From Manihot esculenta (lineage: Eukaryota > Streptophyta > Magnoliopsida > Malpighiales > Euphorbiaceae), in the NCBI RefSeq assembly GCF_001659605.2, contig NC_035168.2, forward strand, positions 7,744,058 through 7,808,057: a stretch of DNA of 64,000 nt, given 5' to 3'. The notes beneath the pieces were generated by a model. It was not told the origin of the DNA. It ran no database searches and saw only the letters and a list, made by a program, of their open reading frames with translations. The position numbers and the translations under genes are program-made. Each line of letters starts with the position of its first letter. Position 1 is the first letter of the stretch. This document shows, piece by piece, positions 45,342 through 57,715 of the stretch.

Positions 45342-47537
45342 TGTAACGACCCCAAAATGGACCGTCACCGGCGCTAGGATTCAGGTCGGCTTAAGGCCGC
45401 CAGAACCCGTAGCAAGCCTGCTATACTCTCTGTGTACCTGTAAACCTCATACATGATCATACATTTTCTGTAAAAATAAAACTCTTTTCTGAACCAAGGC
45501 TTAACCTGTGCATGCACTATCTCTACTCTGTACTCATGTACTCTGTACTCTGTACTCTGTATCCCTGACTAGAGCTTGCTCTAGATGGGTGAACTCATAC
45601 CTGTTAAGCCTGGTTTTCACATACAGGAAAACATATATACATATACAGATCATGTACAACACATACATTACTAGGTCAAACAACAACTATTACATTTCTT
45701 TAAGATTACATGTCCACTCTATGCTATTACAACTCTCTTTACTCTTCCTGTACTCTGCTGGACTGTCCCTGTACACTGTACACTGAACCTGCAAAACTGG
45801 GGTTAAGGGAGTGGGATGAGCTCTATAGCCCAGTGAGTAGAACAGTAAAACATCTCAGTAAAATATGATCTCATGGAATGCACCATATCACAGACAAGCC
45901 ACATCAAGAGTAAACCTGTCACCACATAGTCTCAGTAACTCTGTGCCAGGGCGTAGAATCGAGCACCTGGTCTTCCTGTCATATATGTATATGTGTATAT
46001 AACACCTGTGAACTTACCATTGCCAGGGCGTAGTCAAAGGCTCCTGGACTTTGCTATATACCTGCCAGGGCGTAGTCAAAGGCTCCTGGTCTTTGCTATA
46101 CTTGCCAGGGCGTAGTCAAAGGCTCCTGGTCTTCCTGTCTGAGACTATTGGATCATTCAGCATTCACTCACATCATCAAATAACAATGCAATGCAACATA
46201 TTCGTGAATACTAATGCAATCAACCTATAGCATAAACATGATGCATGAGAGATGCTAAAAAGCAGTTTGTGGTTCAATTAAAAGTTATCAGTTTAGTTCC
46301 ACTCACCTCCGGCTATCTGGACTTACTGACTCTGCAGGCTCTGAACCTCTGAAGCAGTACTCACTGCTGCTCTCTCTGGTTCCTCTGGTCTGTACCTATA
46401 CAGATGGACTCAAATGAGGGACCAAACTAACTTATCAATACCTCTAATAAACTCCCCAAGAATCCCCTGAAACTCACTTAACTAACCATGCAAAGCATGC
46501 AAAAGAAAAGCTGGACAGAACACTTTCGGCGGCAGGTTCGGCGGCCGAATGTCCTCTCCAGAGACGAAACTCAAGCACCTTCGGCGGCACCTTCGGCGGC
46601 CGAATCCCCCAAACAGAGCCGAACATGCAAAAACACTCGGGGACAAGCTGTGGCAACCAAGCCACCATGCAGGAGGTTCGGCGGCCGAATGAACTTTCGG
46701 CTGCCGAACCTGAGTTCATCCAGAACTCAGTTTCAACGGCAAACCATCTCCTTCTTTCCTTCAACTTCTCAAACCATGCAAACGTCACCTCCTCACCATA
46801 CATATACTCATGTATGTGTTTACAGGGGTCCAAAACTAGCTAATAACCCCAAACAACAAAACAATCATAACACATAAACATATATACATGCATAACTCAT
46901 CAAAAACACTACTTCTCACTTAAACATGCATCTCTTTCCCTTAACTTCCATAAAACCGTCAGAAAACGTAAAAACATGTTCAAGACCATCACTTACCTCC
47001 TGGAACAAGAAGATGAGTGATCTAAACAAAGGAAAACGGCTCAACTCTTCTTCACCTCTCAAACTCTCTCAAACTCGCTTTTTGCTTCAAACCCTTCAAA
47101 ACTTGGTAAATGAGCAAACTCCTGCATGAGCTGCTCAAAACACTTGCAGATGAGTCATAGAAGACGTGGCTAATTCATGGCAAGAATCTGAAGCCAACAT
47201 CTGTCAAAAGCCATGACTCAGCTGGCTGGCCAACTCATCGTCGGCTGCCCAATCACATGCAAGACCATGCAACGTTCGGGGGCCGAACTTCCCTTCGGGG
47301 GCCGAACTTCCCTTCGGAAGCCAAACACTTTCGGCGGCCGAACTTACTTTCGGCGGCCGAACTTGGCTCAACGGCCTTAGGTCATTTCAACTCAAAACTC
47401 ACTTCCCTTAACCTTAAAACATTTAAACACATCATAACACCTAGTAAAACATCAATCCTACCCTTTTTAGAATTCCGACACCCCGGATTCCACCAGACAA
47501 CAGGAATTCCGGTGCCGGACTCTAGCCGGGTATGACA
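45342..47537 (-). repeat. E3 3' LTR
   Basis: 2196 bp. The end nearest the purine tract reads tatgaca where the partner reads tattaca, so the terminal inverted pentamer is altered at one base. It carries a second copy of a 19-bp unit (47275-47293 and 47294-47312). Confidence 0.94.
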
Positions 47538-47549
47538 TTCTCCCCTCCT
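47538..47549 (-). promoter_or_regulatory. E3 polypurine tract
   Basis: AGGAGGGGAGAA on the minus strand against the 3' LTR, the same as in E1. Confidence 0.85.
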
Positions 47550-47612
47550 TAAGAACATTCGTCCTCGGATGTTCCTAAAACACAAAATAAAAACACAAGG
47601 AGGAAACTAACC

Positions 47613-50600
47613 TCAAAACAAAGATGGATACTGCTGGAGCATAGACTCCCGCGTCTCCCATGTGCACTCGTCTAGATTATGGTGGTTCCATAACACTTTC
47701 ACCATCGGAATCTCCTTGTTCCGTAGCTGTCTGATCTGCGTGTCCAGAATCCGCACTGGCTGCTCGATATAGGTGAGATCTGTATGAATCTCCACCTCAG
47801 GCTCACTCAGAACCTGATTCGGATCTGACACAAACTGTCGTAGCATAGAAACATGAAATACCGGGTGAATTCTCTCCATAGAAGCAGGTAAATCCAGCTT
47901 ATACGACACATTTCCGATCCTCTGCAACACCTCAAAGGGTCCAATGTACCGTGGAGCTAATTTACCTTTCTTCCCAAAACGAACCACTCCTTCCATTGGA
48001 GACACTTTCAGCAATACCCAATTACCCTCTTGAAACTCTAACTGCTTTCTGCGCATGTCTGCATAACTTTTCTGTCTACTCTGAGCTGTTCTGATTCTCT
48101 CTCTGATCATGGGCACCATTCTACTGGTAATATCTACTAACTCTGGCCCTGCAAGAGCCTTCTCTCCTACCTCTTCCCAGCAAACAGGGGATCTGCACTT
48201 CCTCCCATATAAGGCTTCATAAGGAGCCATCCCAATGCTAGCATGATGACTGTTATTGTAGGCAAACTCCACCAAAGGTAGATGCTGCCTCCAAGAACCG
48301 TCAAAGTCTAACACACAAAGGCGAAGCATATCCTCTATGGTCTGGATGGTCCTTTCTGACTGTCCATCAGTCTGTGGGTGGTAAGCAGTACTAAACTCCA
48401 ATCTCGTGCCCATCGCACTTTGCAGACTCCGCCAAAAGCGGGAAGTAAACTGAGGTCCTCTGTCTGAAACTATAGACACTGGGACTCCATGTAATCTCAC
48501 AATCTCATCCAGATAGACCTGTGCCAACTTATCCACAGAATAGTTACTCCGTACTGGAAGAAAATGAGCAGATTTCGTGAGTCTGTCCACAATCACCCAT
48601 ATCGAGTCTATCCTGTTGGACGCTACTGGTAAACCCACTACAAAATCCATGGCTATGTTCTCCCATTTCCACTCTGGAATCGGTAATGGGTTAAGCATTC
48701 CTGCTGGTTTTTGATGCTCTAATTTCAGCCTCTGACAAACCTCACAGGCTGTCACGAACTGCGCCACTTCTTTCTTCATGGCTGGCCACCAATAGACCCT
48801 TTTCAGATCCTGATACATCTTGGTGGCTCCTGGGTGAACACTATACCTTGCATTATGAGCTTCCCTCATAATGTCTTCCTTCACACTGCCCCTATTTGGT
48901 ACACAAAGTCGACTCCCATAGCGAAGGATCCCTTTGCTGTCAAATCTGAACTCTACACTATTGCCTGACTGAACAGTCCTGGCAATTTTCATCAACTCAG
49001 GGTCCTCATGCTGTCTCTGAGCTATCTGCTCCAGAAACACAGGTGTCACTCTCATCTGTGCAATCAACGCTCCTGTACCAGACAACTCTAGCTGTAATCC
49101 CTCGTCAAAGAGCTTATAAAGCTCCATCACAACCGGTCTCCGCTCTGCTGCTATATGGGATAAACTGCCTAGTGACTTCCGGCTTAGGGCGTCTGCGACA
49201 ACATTCGCCTTACCTGGGTGATACTGGATCTTACAATCATAATCACTGAGCAATTCGACCCATCTTCGCTGCCTCAAATTCAGCTCTCTCTGACTTAAGA
49301 TGTACTGTAAACTCTTGTGATCAGTGAAGATCTCGCATTTAACCCCGTAGAGGTAATGCCGCCACATCTTAAGTGCAAAGATAACTGCTGCCATCTCTAG
49401 GTCATGGGTGGGGTAATTCCACTCGTGCTTCTTCAACTGTCTAGAAGCATAAGCGATTACTCTATCACGCTGCATCAATACACAACCCAATCCCACTCGA
49501 GATGCATCACAGAACACTGTGAACTCTTCATTACTGACAGGCAGAGCTAACACTGGGGCTGTTGTCAATCTCCTCTTGAGCTCTTCAAAGCTCTCTTCAC
49601 ACTGGTCTGACCAGACAAACTTCTGGTTCTTCTGAGTCAATTTGGTCATAGGAGCTGCTATTTTTGAGAAGTTCTGAACGAACCTCCTGTAGTAACCTGC
49701 CAGTCCCAGAAAGCTTTTAATCTCAGTCACTGTCGTGGGTCTGGGCCAGTTAGCTACAGCCTCTATCTTCTTGGGGTCTACCTGAATACCCTCTGCTGAT
49801 ACCACATGTCCCAAGAAGGCAATGCTCCGTAACCAAAACTCACACTTCGAGAACTTGGCATACAAACCATGCTCTCTCAGTGTCTGCAATATAATCCTCA
49901 GATGCTGGGCATGCTCCTCTGCATCTCTGGAATACACTAAGATATCATCGATAAACACAATGACAAAGTGATCCAGAAACTCACTGAATACCCTGTTCAT
50001 GAGATCCATAAATGCTGCAGGGGCGTTAGTCAACCCGAACGGCATCACTAAGAACTCATAATGCCCATATCTGGTCCGGAAAGCTGTCTTAGGCACATCT
50101 GCCTCTCTGACTCTCAACTGATGATACCCAGATCTCAGATCTATTTTCGAGAAACAACCTGCTCCAGCTAGCTGGTCAAATAGATCATCAATCCGAGGTA
50201 AGGGATACCTATTCTTGATAGTGACCTTGTTCAACTGTCTGTAGTCGATACAAAGTCTAAGGGATCCATCCTTCTTTCTGACAAAGAGCACTGGAGCACC
50301 CCAAGGTGAGGTACTAGGGCGGATGAAACCCTTATCTACCAAGTCCTGCAACTGTGCTTTCAACTCTATTAACTCAGCTGGCGCCATCCTGTAGGGAGGA
50401 ATAGAGATAGGTCTGGTACCTGGCAGTAATTCAATTTCAAACCCTATCTCCCTATCAGGTGGTAGTCCTGGCAAGTCGTCTGGGAACACATCGAGAAACT
50501 CTCGGACTACTGGTACTGTGGCTGGTTCCCTCACCTGACTGTCTAGCTCTCTCACATGAGCTAGAAACCCCTGACAACCCCTCCTAAGCAAACGACGAGC

Positions 50601-52523
50601 CTGAAGGGCTGAAATCATACCTCTGGGTGTACCTCTCCTGTCTCCTCTGAAGACACACTCTGACCCATCCTGGTCTCTGAGACTCACTAGCTTCTCTCGA
50701 CAGTCCAACGTAGCACTATATGCAGATAGCCAATCCATCCCTAGAATGACATCAAAATCGGTCAAGTCTAGAACCACAAGGTCAGCTGGAAGGCATCTAC
50801 CCTCTATGAATACTGGACTGAAACGACAGACTGACACTGCCACTGATGGGTCACATCTAGGTCCACTGACCCAGAGAGGATACTCTAACTCAGAACTGAT
50901 CAAACCCAATCGCTCTATGGCTCTCGAAGCAATAAAGGAATGAGAAGCACCGGGGTCCATCAAAGCATACACATCTGAACACCCAATGATGAGATTACCT
51001 GACACCACTGTGTTCGACGTGTTAGCCTCCTCCTGTGTCACTGTGAAAATCCGTGCTGGGGCTACCGGATTTCCACCTCGGGAACCTGCTGCTGAAGTAG
51101 AGGCTACTCCTCTCCCTCTACCTCTGCCACTAGTCTGAGGCATGACTGAAGCTGCTGGCCGTACAACTGGCTGTACCACACTGCCTGAACTCATCTGCTG
51201 GGATGGTGCAAAAGTCATCTGCGGACAATCCCGAGCAATATGCCCTTCCTGTCCACATCGAAAACAAGCTGTAGATCCCAACCGACAAACTCCTCCATGT
51301 GGTTTTCCGCATCGTCTGCAGACTGGAGCTGTGCCAGAGCTTGAGCCACTACCTATTCCCAGACCTGACTTGACTTTACTCCAGAACCCTTTCCTTGTTC
51401 CTCTCGCTCTATCCCATCTCTTACTGCCTGTAGAACCTGAACTGGGGGCCTTAGAACCCGAAGCCTGTGCCTTTGACTGTTTCTGACTATTAGCACTAGC
51501 TTCCATCTTCCTGGCTGCATCTATAATAGAGTGAAAACTCTCCTTTTCTGCTGGAAGGATCAAAGAAGAATACCTGGGATGAAGTCTCATGGTATATCTC
51601 CTCGCCTTCTTCTGATCAGTATCATAGGCCTGACCCACATACTGAAGCAGATCTAGGAACTTATCTGTGAAGTCATCAACACTCATCTCATCTGTCTGTC
51701 TCAACTGTTCAAATTCAATTACTTTCATCTCCCTCGAACTGTCAGGAAAAGCCCACCCTGCAAACTCATTAGCGAACTCTCCCCAAGACATGCTATCCAT
51801 TCTAGGCTCCACATAATGCTTAAACCATTCTCTGGCTTTCCTGCATTTTAATGTGAAACCTGCCATCTCAATAGCTCTCCTATCATCTGCTCCCAATTCA
51901 CTGGTTATCATCCTCACTGCTCTGAGGTAATCAAATGGATCATCTCCCGTGTTGTATTTAGGAGCATCCAATTTCAAGTACTCCGTCATTTGGACTTTAC
52001 CTCCAGATGAGCTAGGTTCATGTCTGTCAACAACAGGGGCTACTGGTTCTGTTGGTAGTACTGGTTCATTTATTTCTGGATGTGCTGCACTTGGATGTAT
52101 AGGGGAGGATGGATACATAGGATATGGTGGATATGATGGGTAATAATGAGGATATGGCATATATGGCATGTATGTAGGATAGGGGTCAAAATGCGAGTAT
52201 TCCGACATACCCTCCATCGGATACTCTGGCTCCTGAAACAAGGATGGATAGCCATAACCTGAGGCCTGAACGCCTCCCTCGGATTCTCCCATACCTTCAT
52301 CCATAGACGGATCAGTCTCCATAGCCTCCCTCTCTTCCTCTGATCTACCTCCTCTCGCTGTTCCTCTTCTGCTCTCGTCGACAGACCTTCTAGGGTCTAT
52401 GGACATACCTTCCCTGCTAGATCTCTGAGACCTTGCCCTTGGCAATGCAGGAGGACGAGCAGCTGGTCTCTCACTCTCTGGTGGGACTCCAGTCAATCGA
52501 GCTGATCGACGAGTTCCTCGCAT
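47613..52523 (-). CDS. E3 gag-pol polyprotein (chromovirus)
   Basis: An uninterrupted frame of 1636 residues starting at the shared [13 protein letters not shown] (52523). It matches the E1 protein closely and is 11 residues shorter, mostly from small deletions in the N-terminal gag region. All domains are present in order: gag, two zinc knuckles ([12 protein letters not shown] and [14 protein letters not shown]), protease (DPGAS), RT (FIDD), RNase H (DAS), integrase (HHCC finger, MDFVVG, VSDRG, then the TIQTIEDML region) and chromodomain at the C-terminus. No catalytic residue that I can recognise is lost, so it may be able to move itself. The chromodomain family is known to steer integration towards marked chromatin. 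Confidence 0.95.
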   Translation of the reverse strand: MRGTRRSARLTGVPPESERPAARPPALPRARSQRSSREGMSIDPRRSVDESRRGTARGGRSEEEREAMETDPSMDEGMGESEGGVQASGYGYPSLFQEPEYPMEGMSEYSHFDPYPTYMPYMPYPHYYPSYPPYPMYPSSPIHPSAAHPEINEPVLPTEPVAPVVDRHEPSSSGGKVQMTEYLKLDAPKYNTGDDPFDYLRAVRMITSELGADDRRAIEMAGFTLKCRKAREWFKHYVEPRMDSMSWGEFANEFAGWAFPDSSREMKVIEFEQLRQTDEMSVDDFTDKFLDLLQYVGQAYDTDQKKARRYTMRLHPRYSSLILPAEKESFHSIIDAARKMEASANSQKQSKAQASGSKAPSSGSTGSKRWDRARGTRKGFWSKVKSGLGIGSGSSSGTAPVCRRCGKPHGGVCRLGSTACFRCGQEGHIARDCPQMTFAPSQQMSSGSVVQPVVRPAASVMPQTSGRGRGRGVASTSAAGSRGGNPVAPARIFTVTQEEANTSNTVVSGNLIIGCSDVYALMDPGASHSFIASRAIERLGLISSELEYPLWVSGPRCDPSVAVSVCRFSPVFIEGRCLPADLVVLDLTDFDVILGMDWLSAYSATLDCREKLVSLRDQDGSECVFRGDRRGTPRGMISALQARRLLRRGCQGFLAHVRELDSQVREPATVPVVREFLDVFPDDLPGLPPDREIGFEIELLPGTRPISIPPYRMAPAELIELKAQLQDLVDKGFIRPSTSPWGAPVLFVRKKDGSLRLCIDYRQLNKVTIKNRYPLPRIDDLFDQLAGAGCFSKIDLRSGYHQLRVREADVPKTAFRTRYGHYEFLVMPFGLTNAPAAFMDLMNRVFSEFLDHFVIVFIDDILVYSRDAEEHAQHLRIILQTLREHGLYAKFSKCEFWLRSIAFLGHVVSAEGIQVDPKKIEAVANWPRPTTVTEIKSFLGLAGYYRRFVQNFSKIAAPMTKLTQKNQKFVWSDQCEESFEELKRRLTTAPVLALPVSNEEFTVFCDASRVGLGCVLMQRDRVIAYASRQLKKHEWNYPTHDLEMAAVIFALKMWRHYLYGVKCEIFTDHKSLQYILSQRELNLRQRRWVELLSDYDCKIQYHPGKANVVADALSRKSLGSLSHIAAERRPVVMELYKLFDEGLQLELSGTGALIAQMRVTPVFLEQIAQRQHEDPELMKIARTVQSGNSVEFRFDSKGILRYGSRLCVPNRGSVKEDIMREAHNARYSVHPGATKMYQDLKRVYWWPAMKKEVAQFVTACEVCQRLKLEHQKPAGMLNPLPIPEWKWENIAMDFVVGLPVASNRIDSIWVIVDRLTKSAHFLPVRSNYSVDKLAQVYLDEIVRLHGVPVSIVSDRGPQFTSRFWRSLQSAMGTRLEFSTAYHPQTDGQSERTIQTIEDMLRLCVLDFDGSWRQHLPLVEFAYNNSHHASIGMAPYEALYGRKCRSPVCWEEVGEKALAGPELVDITSRMVPMIRERIRTAQSRQKSYADMRRKQLEFQEGNWVLLKVSPMEGVVRFGKKGKLAPRYIGPFEVLQRIGNVSYKLDLPASMERIHPVFHVSMLRQFVSDPNQVLSEPEVEIHTDLTYIEQPVRILDTQIRQLRNKEIPMVKVLWNHHNLDECTWETRESMLQQYPSLF

Positions 52524-52727
52524 CTTTACTCTGGCAACACAACATAGAACATACCACTTTAGCACATAAACATCACATAGCAAGCATATCCATACAACAC
52601 TCATGGCATATCATAGCAGATAGGACTCAAGACCCTATCCTAGTGGACATGATTTTTCCTATTGTGCTTGACCACTTCTACCCTGTCTGAGCCCAACACT
52701 ATCTCTATAGGTCCGATCATGTGAACC

Positions 52728-52743
52728 TAGGGCTCTGATACCA
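52728..52743 (-). promoter_or_regulatory. E3 primer binding site
   Basis: The minus strand reads TGGTATCAGAGCCCTA, three bases from the LTR, as in E1. Confidence 0.92.
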
Positions 52744-52746
52744 ATC

Positions 52747-54924
52747 TGTAACGACCCCAAAATGGACCGTCACCGGCGCTAGGATTCAGGTCGGCTTAAG
52801 GCCGCCAGAACCCGTAGCAAGCCTGCTATACTCTCTGTGTACCTGTAAACCTCATACATGATCATACATTTTCTGTAAAAATAAAACTCTTTTCTGAACC
52901 AAGGCTTAACCTGTGCATGCACTATCTCTACTCTGTACTCATGTACTCTGTACTCTGTACTCTGTATCCCTGACTAGAGCTTGCTCTAGATGGGTGAACT
53001 CATACCTGTTAAGCCTGGTTTTCACATACAGGAAAACATATATACATATACAGATCATGTACAACACATACATTACTAGGTCAAACAACAACTATTACAT
53101 TTCTTTAAGATTACATGTCCACTCTATGCTATTACAACTCTCTTTACTCTTCCTGTACTCTGCTGGACTGTCCCTGTACACTGTACACTGAACCTGCAAA
53201 ACTGGGGTTAAGGGAGTGGGATGAGCTCTATAGCCCAGTGAGTAGAACAGTAAAACATCTCAGTAAAATATGATCTCATGGAATGCACCATATCACAGAC
53301 AAGCCACATCAAGAGTAAACCTGTCACCACATAGTCTCAGTAACTCTGTGCTAGGGCGTAGAATCGAGCACCTGGTCTTCCTGTCATATATGTATATGTG
53401 TATATAACACCTGTGAACTTACCATTGCCAGGGCGTAGTCAAAGGCTCCTGGACTTTGCTATATACCTGCCAGGGCGTAGTCAAAGGCTCCTGGTCTTTG
53501 CTATACTTGCCAGGGCGTAGTCAAAGGCTCCTGGTCTTCCTGTCTGAGACTATTGGATCATTCAGCATTCACTCACATCATCAAATAACAATGCAATGCA
53601 ACATATTCGTGAATACTAATGCAATCAACCTATAGCATAAACATGATGCATGAGAGATGCTAAAAAAGCAGTTTGTGGTTCAATTAAAAGTTATCAGTTT
53701 AGTTCCACTCACCTCCGGCTATCTGGACTTACTGACTCTGCAGGCTCTGAACCTCTGAAGCAGTACTCACTGCTGCTCTCTCTGGTTCCTCTGGTCTGTA
53801 CCTATACAGATGGACTCAAATGAGGGACCAAACTAACTTATCAATACCTCTAATAAACTCCCCAAGAATCCCCTGAAACTCACTTAACTAACCATGCAAA
53901 GCATGCAAAAGAAAAGCTGGACAGAACACTTTCGGCGGCAGGTTCGGCGGCCGAATGTCCTCTCCAGAGACGAAACTCAAGCACCTTCGGCGGCACCTTC
54001 GGCGGCCGAATCCCCCAAACAGAGCCGAACATGCAAAAACACTCGGGGACAAGCTGTGGCAACCAAGCCACCATGCAGGAGGTTCGGCGGCCGAATGAAC
54101 TTTCGGCTGCCGAACCTGAGTTCATCCAGAACTCAGTTTCAACGGCAAACCATCTCCTTCTTTCCTTCAACTTCTCAAACCATGCAAACGTCACCTCCTC
54201 ACCATACATATACTCATGTATGTGTTTACAGGGGTCCAAAACTAGCTAATAACCCCAAACAACAAAACAATCATAACACATAAACATATATACATGCATA
54301 ACTCATCAAAAACACTACTTCTCACTTAAACATGCATCTCTTTCCCTTAACTTCCATAAAACCGTCAGAAAACGTAAAAACATGTTCAAGACCATCACTT
54401 ACCTCCTGGAACAAGAAGATGAGTGATCTAAACAAAGGAAAACGGCTCAACTCTTCTTCACCTCTCAAACTCTCTCAAACTCGCTTTTTGCTTCAAACCC
54501 TTCAAAACTTGGTAAATGAGCAAACTCCTGCATGAGCTGCTCAAAACACTTGCAGATGAGTCATAGAAGACGTGGCTAATTCATGGCAAGAATCTGAAGC
54601 CAACATCTGTCAAAAGCCATGACTCAGCTGGCTGGCCAACTCATCGTCGGCTGCCCAATCACATGCAAGACCATGCAACGTTCGGGGGCCGAACTTCCCT
54701 TCGGAAGCCAAACACTTTCGGCGGCCGAACTTACTTTCGGCGGCCGAACTTGGCTCAACGGCCTTAGGTCATTTCAACTCAAAACTCACTTCCCTTAACC
54801 TTAAAACATTTAAACACATCATAACACCTAGTAAAACATCAATCCTACCCTTTTTAGAATTCCGACACCCCGGATTCCACCAGACAACAGGAATTCCGGT
54901 GCCGGACTCTAGCCGGGTATTACA
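52747..54924 (-). repeat. E3 5' LTR
   Basis: 2178 bp, upstream in element orientation. It includes palindrome clusters (53932-54115 and 54680-54750), a donor-like site at 54402/54401, a second at 53712/53711 and a repeat array at 53348-53535. No convincing TATA box was found at the position used by E2, E4 and E5. Confidence 0.94.
53348..53535. repeat. E3 5' LTR hairpin repeat array
   Basis: Four units of the gccagggcgtag...cctggtct type, as in E1; the first reads gctaggg here. The 3' LTR array is at 45943-46130. Confidence 0.8.
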
Positions 54925-54929
54925 GAATG

Positions 54930-55257
54930 TTGTTATCCCTTTAATACATGATCTTAGATGTTTTATGATGTTTATGTAAACCAACTCAATATATGTTGTA
55001 TCGCCCATTGGGGCATTGATGAGATCCCACAGAGGGGTCAATGCTTATGATTATGACTATGTTCAGTGCATGCACAGGTTGAGTTTGGTGTATGATGGAA
55101 TGTATGAAAGAAAAGTTTTAATTTTTATGTATGTTGTTGATCATGTATGGGATTAAACAGGTTTACAGGTTGCATGTCAAGCTTGCTACGGGTCCCGGCG
55201 GCCTTAAGCCGACCTGGATCCTAGCGCCGGTAGCGGTTCGATTTTCGGGTCGTTACA
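54930..55257 (+). repeat. E4 5' LTR, second part
   Basis: The remainder of the LTR split by E3, ending GTCGTTACA. Together with the first part it is about 2.2 kb, the normal LTR length for this group. Confidence 0.92.
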
Positions 55258-55260
55258 GAA

Positions 55261-55276
55261 TGGTATCAGAGCCCTA
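55261..55276 (+). promoter_or_regulatory. E4 primer binding site
   Basis: TGGTATCAGAGCCCTA, three bases after the LTR end. It matches initiator methionine tRNA over its first 13 bases. Confidence 0.92.
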
Positions 55277-55527
55277 GGTTCATAAGATCGTACCTAGAGT
55301 TTCGAGCTCATAGATGTTCTAGAAGGTCAAGCACAATAGGAAGATCATGTCCACTAGGATAGGATGTTGAGTCCTGTCTTGTATAATGATGTGAAATGCC
55401 ATGATTATATACATGTGCATTGATGCTATGATATGAATGATATATATGTGATGCGGGTTCATGTGTTTCCACATGAACCATATGATGCTAATGTTTGTGT
55501 GATGTGTACTGTTTTTCAGAAAATAGG

Positions 55528-56921
55528 ATGAGAGGAACCCGTCGATCTGCAAGATTGACTGGAGTACCACCTGAGGATGAGGGCACGAGCGCCCGTCCTC
55601 CTGCATTGCCTAGGTTAATGTCATGTAGATCAAACAGAGAAAGAGTGTCAAGGGACCCTAGAAGGTCTTTTGATGCTAGCAGAAGGGGGACTGATAGAGG
55701 AGGAAGTTCTTCAGATGTGAGGGAGGTTATGGAAGAGGATCAGAGGAGGGATGGGAATCTGGATGTCAGCATGGCGGAAGAAGGAACAGGGGAGTCACAA
55801 GGAGGTGCTCAGGCCTCGGGGTATGGTTTTCCACCCCATTATCCACCCTTCCCACAGGGTTCAGGGTATCCGATGGGAGGCACATCGGATTACTCCAGCT
55901 TTAACCCCTACCCTACCTACATGCCTTATCCACCTTTCTATCCACCTTACACACAGTACCCAGCTTATCCACCCTCACCCTTCTATCCTAACCCGGCAAA
56001 CCCCACCTCGGGGAATGCTGCACCCCCACCTCCACCACCTACAGAATCCGCAGCCCCAGTTACTCAACCTCCTAGACCTAGCTCAGCCGGTGGGAGCAAA
56101 GTGAAGATGACATATTACCTTAAGCTGGATGCTCCCAAATACAAGTCAGGGGATGATCCCTTTCAGTACCTGAGAGTAGTGAAGACAATAACTGATGAGC
56201 TAGGGACAGATGACAGCAGGACCATTCAGATGGCAGGGTTCACTTTAAAGTGCAAGAAGGCACAGGAATGGTTCAAGTGTTATGTGGACCCGAGACTAGA
56301 CGGCATGACATGGGAGGAATTTGCAAATGAGTTTGCTGGATGGGCTTTTCCAGACAGTTCCAGAGAACTGAAGATGATTGAGTTTGAGCAGCTGAGGCAG
56401 ACAGAACACATGAGTGTAGAGGAGTTCACGGATAAATTCTTGGAGCTATTGCCTTTTTCAGGGCAAGCTCTAGATACAGATTCGAAGAAAGCCAAGAGAT
56501 ATGTTATGAAACTGCATTCTAGGTACTCCTCTTTGATTCAGTCAGTTGAGAGGGAAATTTTCCACACTGTGGTGGACATGGCTCGAAGGATGGAGGCGAG
56601 TGCTATAGTTGAGGGGTCAGTGAAGCAGTCAGTGACCCAGTCTTCAGGGGTTAAGACCCCAGGCAGAGGAGGGCCAGGTCTCTCTTCTCAGGGCTCAGGT
56701 AGCAAGAGGTGGAATAACACCACCAAGAAGCCGAAGAAGAACAAGTTTTGGAGTAAGTTGAAATTCGGTCTGGGTTTTGGCGGTGGCTCGAGCTCAGACT
56801 CAGACGGTACAGAATGCATAAGGTGTGGGAGGCCACACAAGGGAGTGTGTCGAGCTGGGACTAATACATGTTTTAGATGTGGACAGGAGGGACACATGAC
56901 TCGAGAGTGTCCTAGAGCACC
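55528..56921 (+). pseudogene. E4 gag, interrupted by E5 after the zinc knuckles
   Basis: It starts at the shared [11 protein letters not shown] proline/tyrosine-rich segment is followed by the gag capsid domain ([16 protein letters not shown] and the following 180 residues), a basic linker, and two zinc knuckles: CIRCGRPHKGVC and [15 protein letters not shown]5 cuts it at 56921. The open frame runs 12 codons into the E5 LTR before a stop. No stop lies within gag itself. Confidence 0.92.
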
Positions 56922-57539
56922 TGTAACGACCCGAAAATCGGACCGCTACCGGCGCTAGGATCCGGGTCGACTTAAGGCCGCCGGGACCCGTAGCAAGCCT
57001 GACATAAAACCTGTAAACCTGTATAATCCCATACATGATCAACAATATGCATAAAAATTTAAAACTTTTCTTTCCTTTGAACATCAACCAAACTCAACCT
57101 TTGCATAACATTAACATAACTTTGATCCCTCTGTGGGATCTCATCTGTGCCCTCAATGGGTAACATACATCTGTTGAGTTGGTTTACATAAACATCAGCA
57201 AAATCTCTAAGATCATGTATAAAAGGGATACAACCATCTATGGTCAAGCACATACTAACATCCATAAAACTCATTACATAACTATACTGTACTTTTACAT
57301 TACAATTTGATCATGTCCATTACTAGCTATTACAAAGGCATAACTTCTTCACTCTAACCGAACTCCCGCACTATACTGTACCTGCAAGCCTGGGGGTAAA
57401 GGGAGAGGGATGAGCTAAAAGCCCAGTGAGCTGAACTATTAAAAACACATTAACACTATGCTCTATGAAATGCATCATAACACAAACATTTCACATAAGG
57501 GTTGGGTGAACTTGTCACCAATTAGTCCAAGCTAACATA

Positions 57540-57715
57540 GTGCCAGGCCGTAGCATGGGGTCCTGGTCTTCCTGTCATACATACATTACTTACCATTATC
57601 CCAGGGCCTCCTCTGGGCTCCTGGTCTTCGAGTCCACAATCGTGCCAGGCCGTAGAATGGGGTCCTGGTCTTTCATTTCCGTGCCAGGCCGTAGAATGGG
57701 GTCCTGGTCTTCCTG
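57540..57715. repeat. E5 LTR hairpin repeat array
   Basis: Three units of gtgccaggccgtag...ggtcctggtctt plus one related unit (cccagggcctcc...ctcctggtctt). CCAGG and CCTGG arms allow small hairpins. Confidence 0.8.

Larger units (their letters stand above)
52531..54402 (-). other. E3 candidate leader intron
   Basis: Donor-like GGAG|GTAAGTG (GT at 54402-54401) and acceptor-like TTGCCAG (AG at 52532-52531), seven bases before the gag ATG, bound 1872 bp. The local sequence differs from the E2/E4 version while the splice consensus is kept. Confidence 0.4.
45342..54924 (-). mobile_element. E3: complete chromovirus nested in the E4 LTR
   Basis: The E1-type family on the minus strand. LTRs are 45342-47537 and 52747-54924, with the duplication gaatg at 45337-45341 and 54925-54929. 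Its gag-pol is open throughout. LTR differences seen by eye are C/T at 45947 and 53352, G/T at 47534 and 54921, a one-base A-run change and one extra 19-bp unit. It is therefore recent, though slightly older than E1 by this crude count. Confidence 0.96.
44051..55519 (+). other. E4 candidate leader intron (now containing E3)
   Basis: Donor-like AAGAG|GTAAGAG (GT at 44051) and acceptor-like GTTTTTCAG (AG at 55518-55519), eight bases before the gag ATG. Without E3 and its duplication the interval is about 1.88 kb, close to the equivalents in E1, E2 and E3. Confidence 0.4.
43456..56921 (+). mobile_element. E4: chromovirus host of two later insertions
   Basis: A plus-strand element related to E2 and E5. 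Visible parts are the 5' LTR (split by E3), primer site, leader and most of gag up to the zinc knuckles, where E5 inserted. The rest of pol and the 3' LTR should lie beyond 64000. Chronology: Copia first, then E4, then E3 and E5 independently. Confidence 0.9.
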
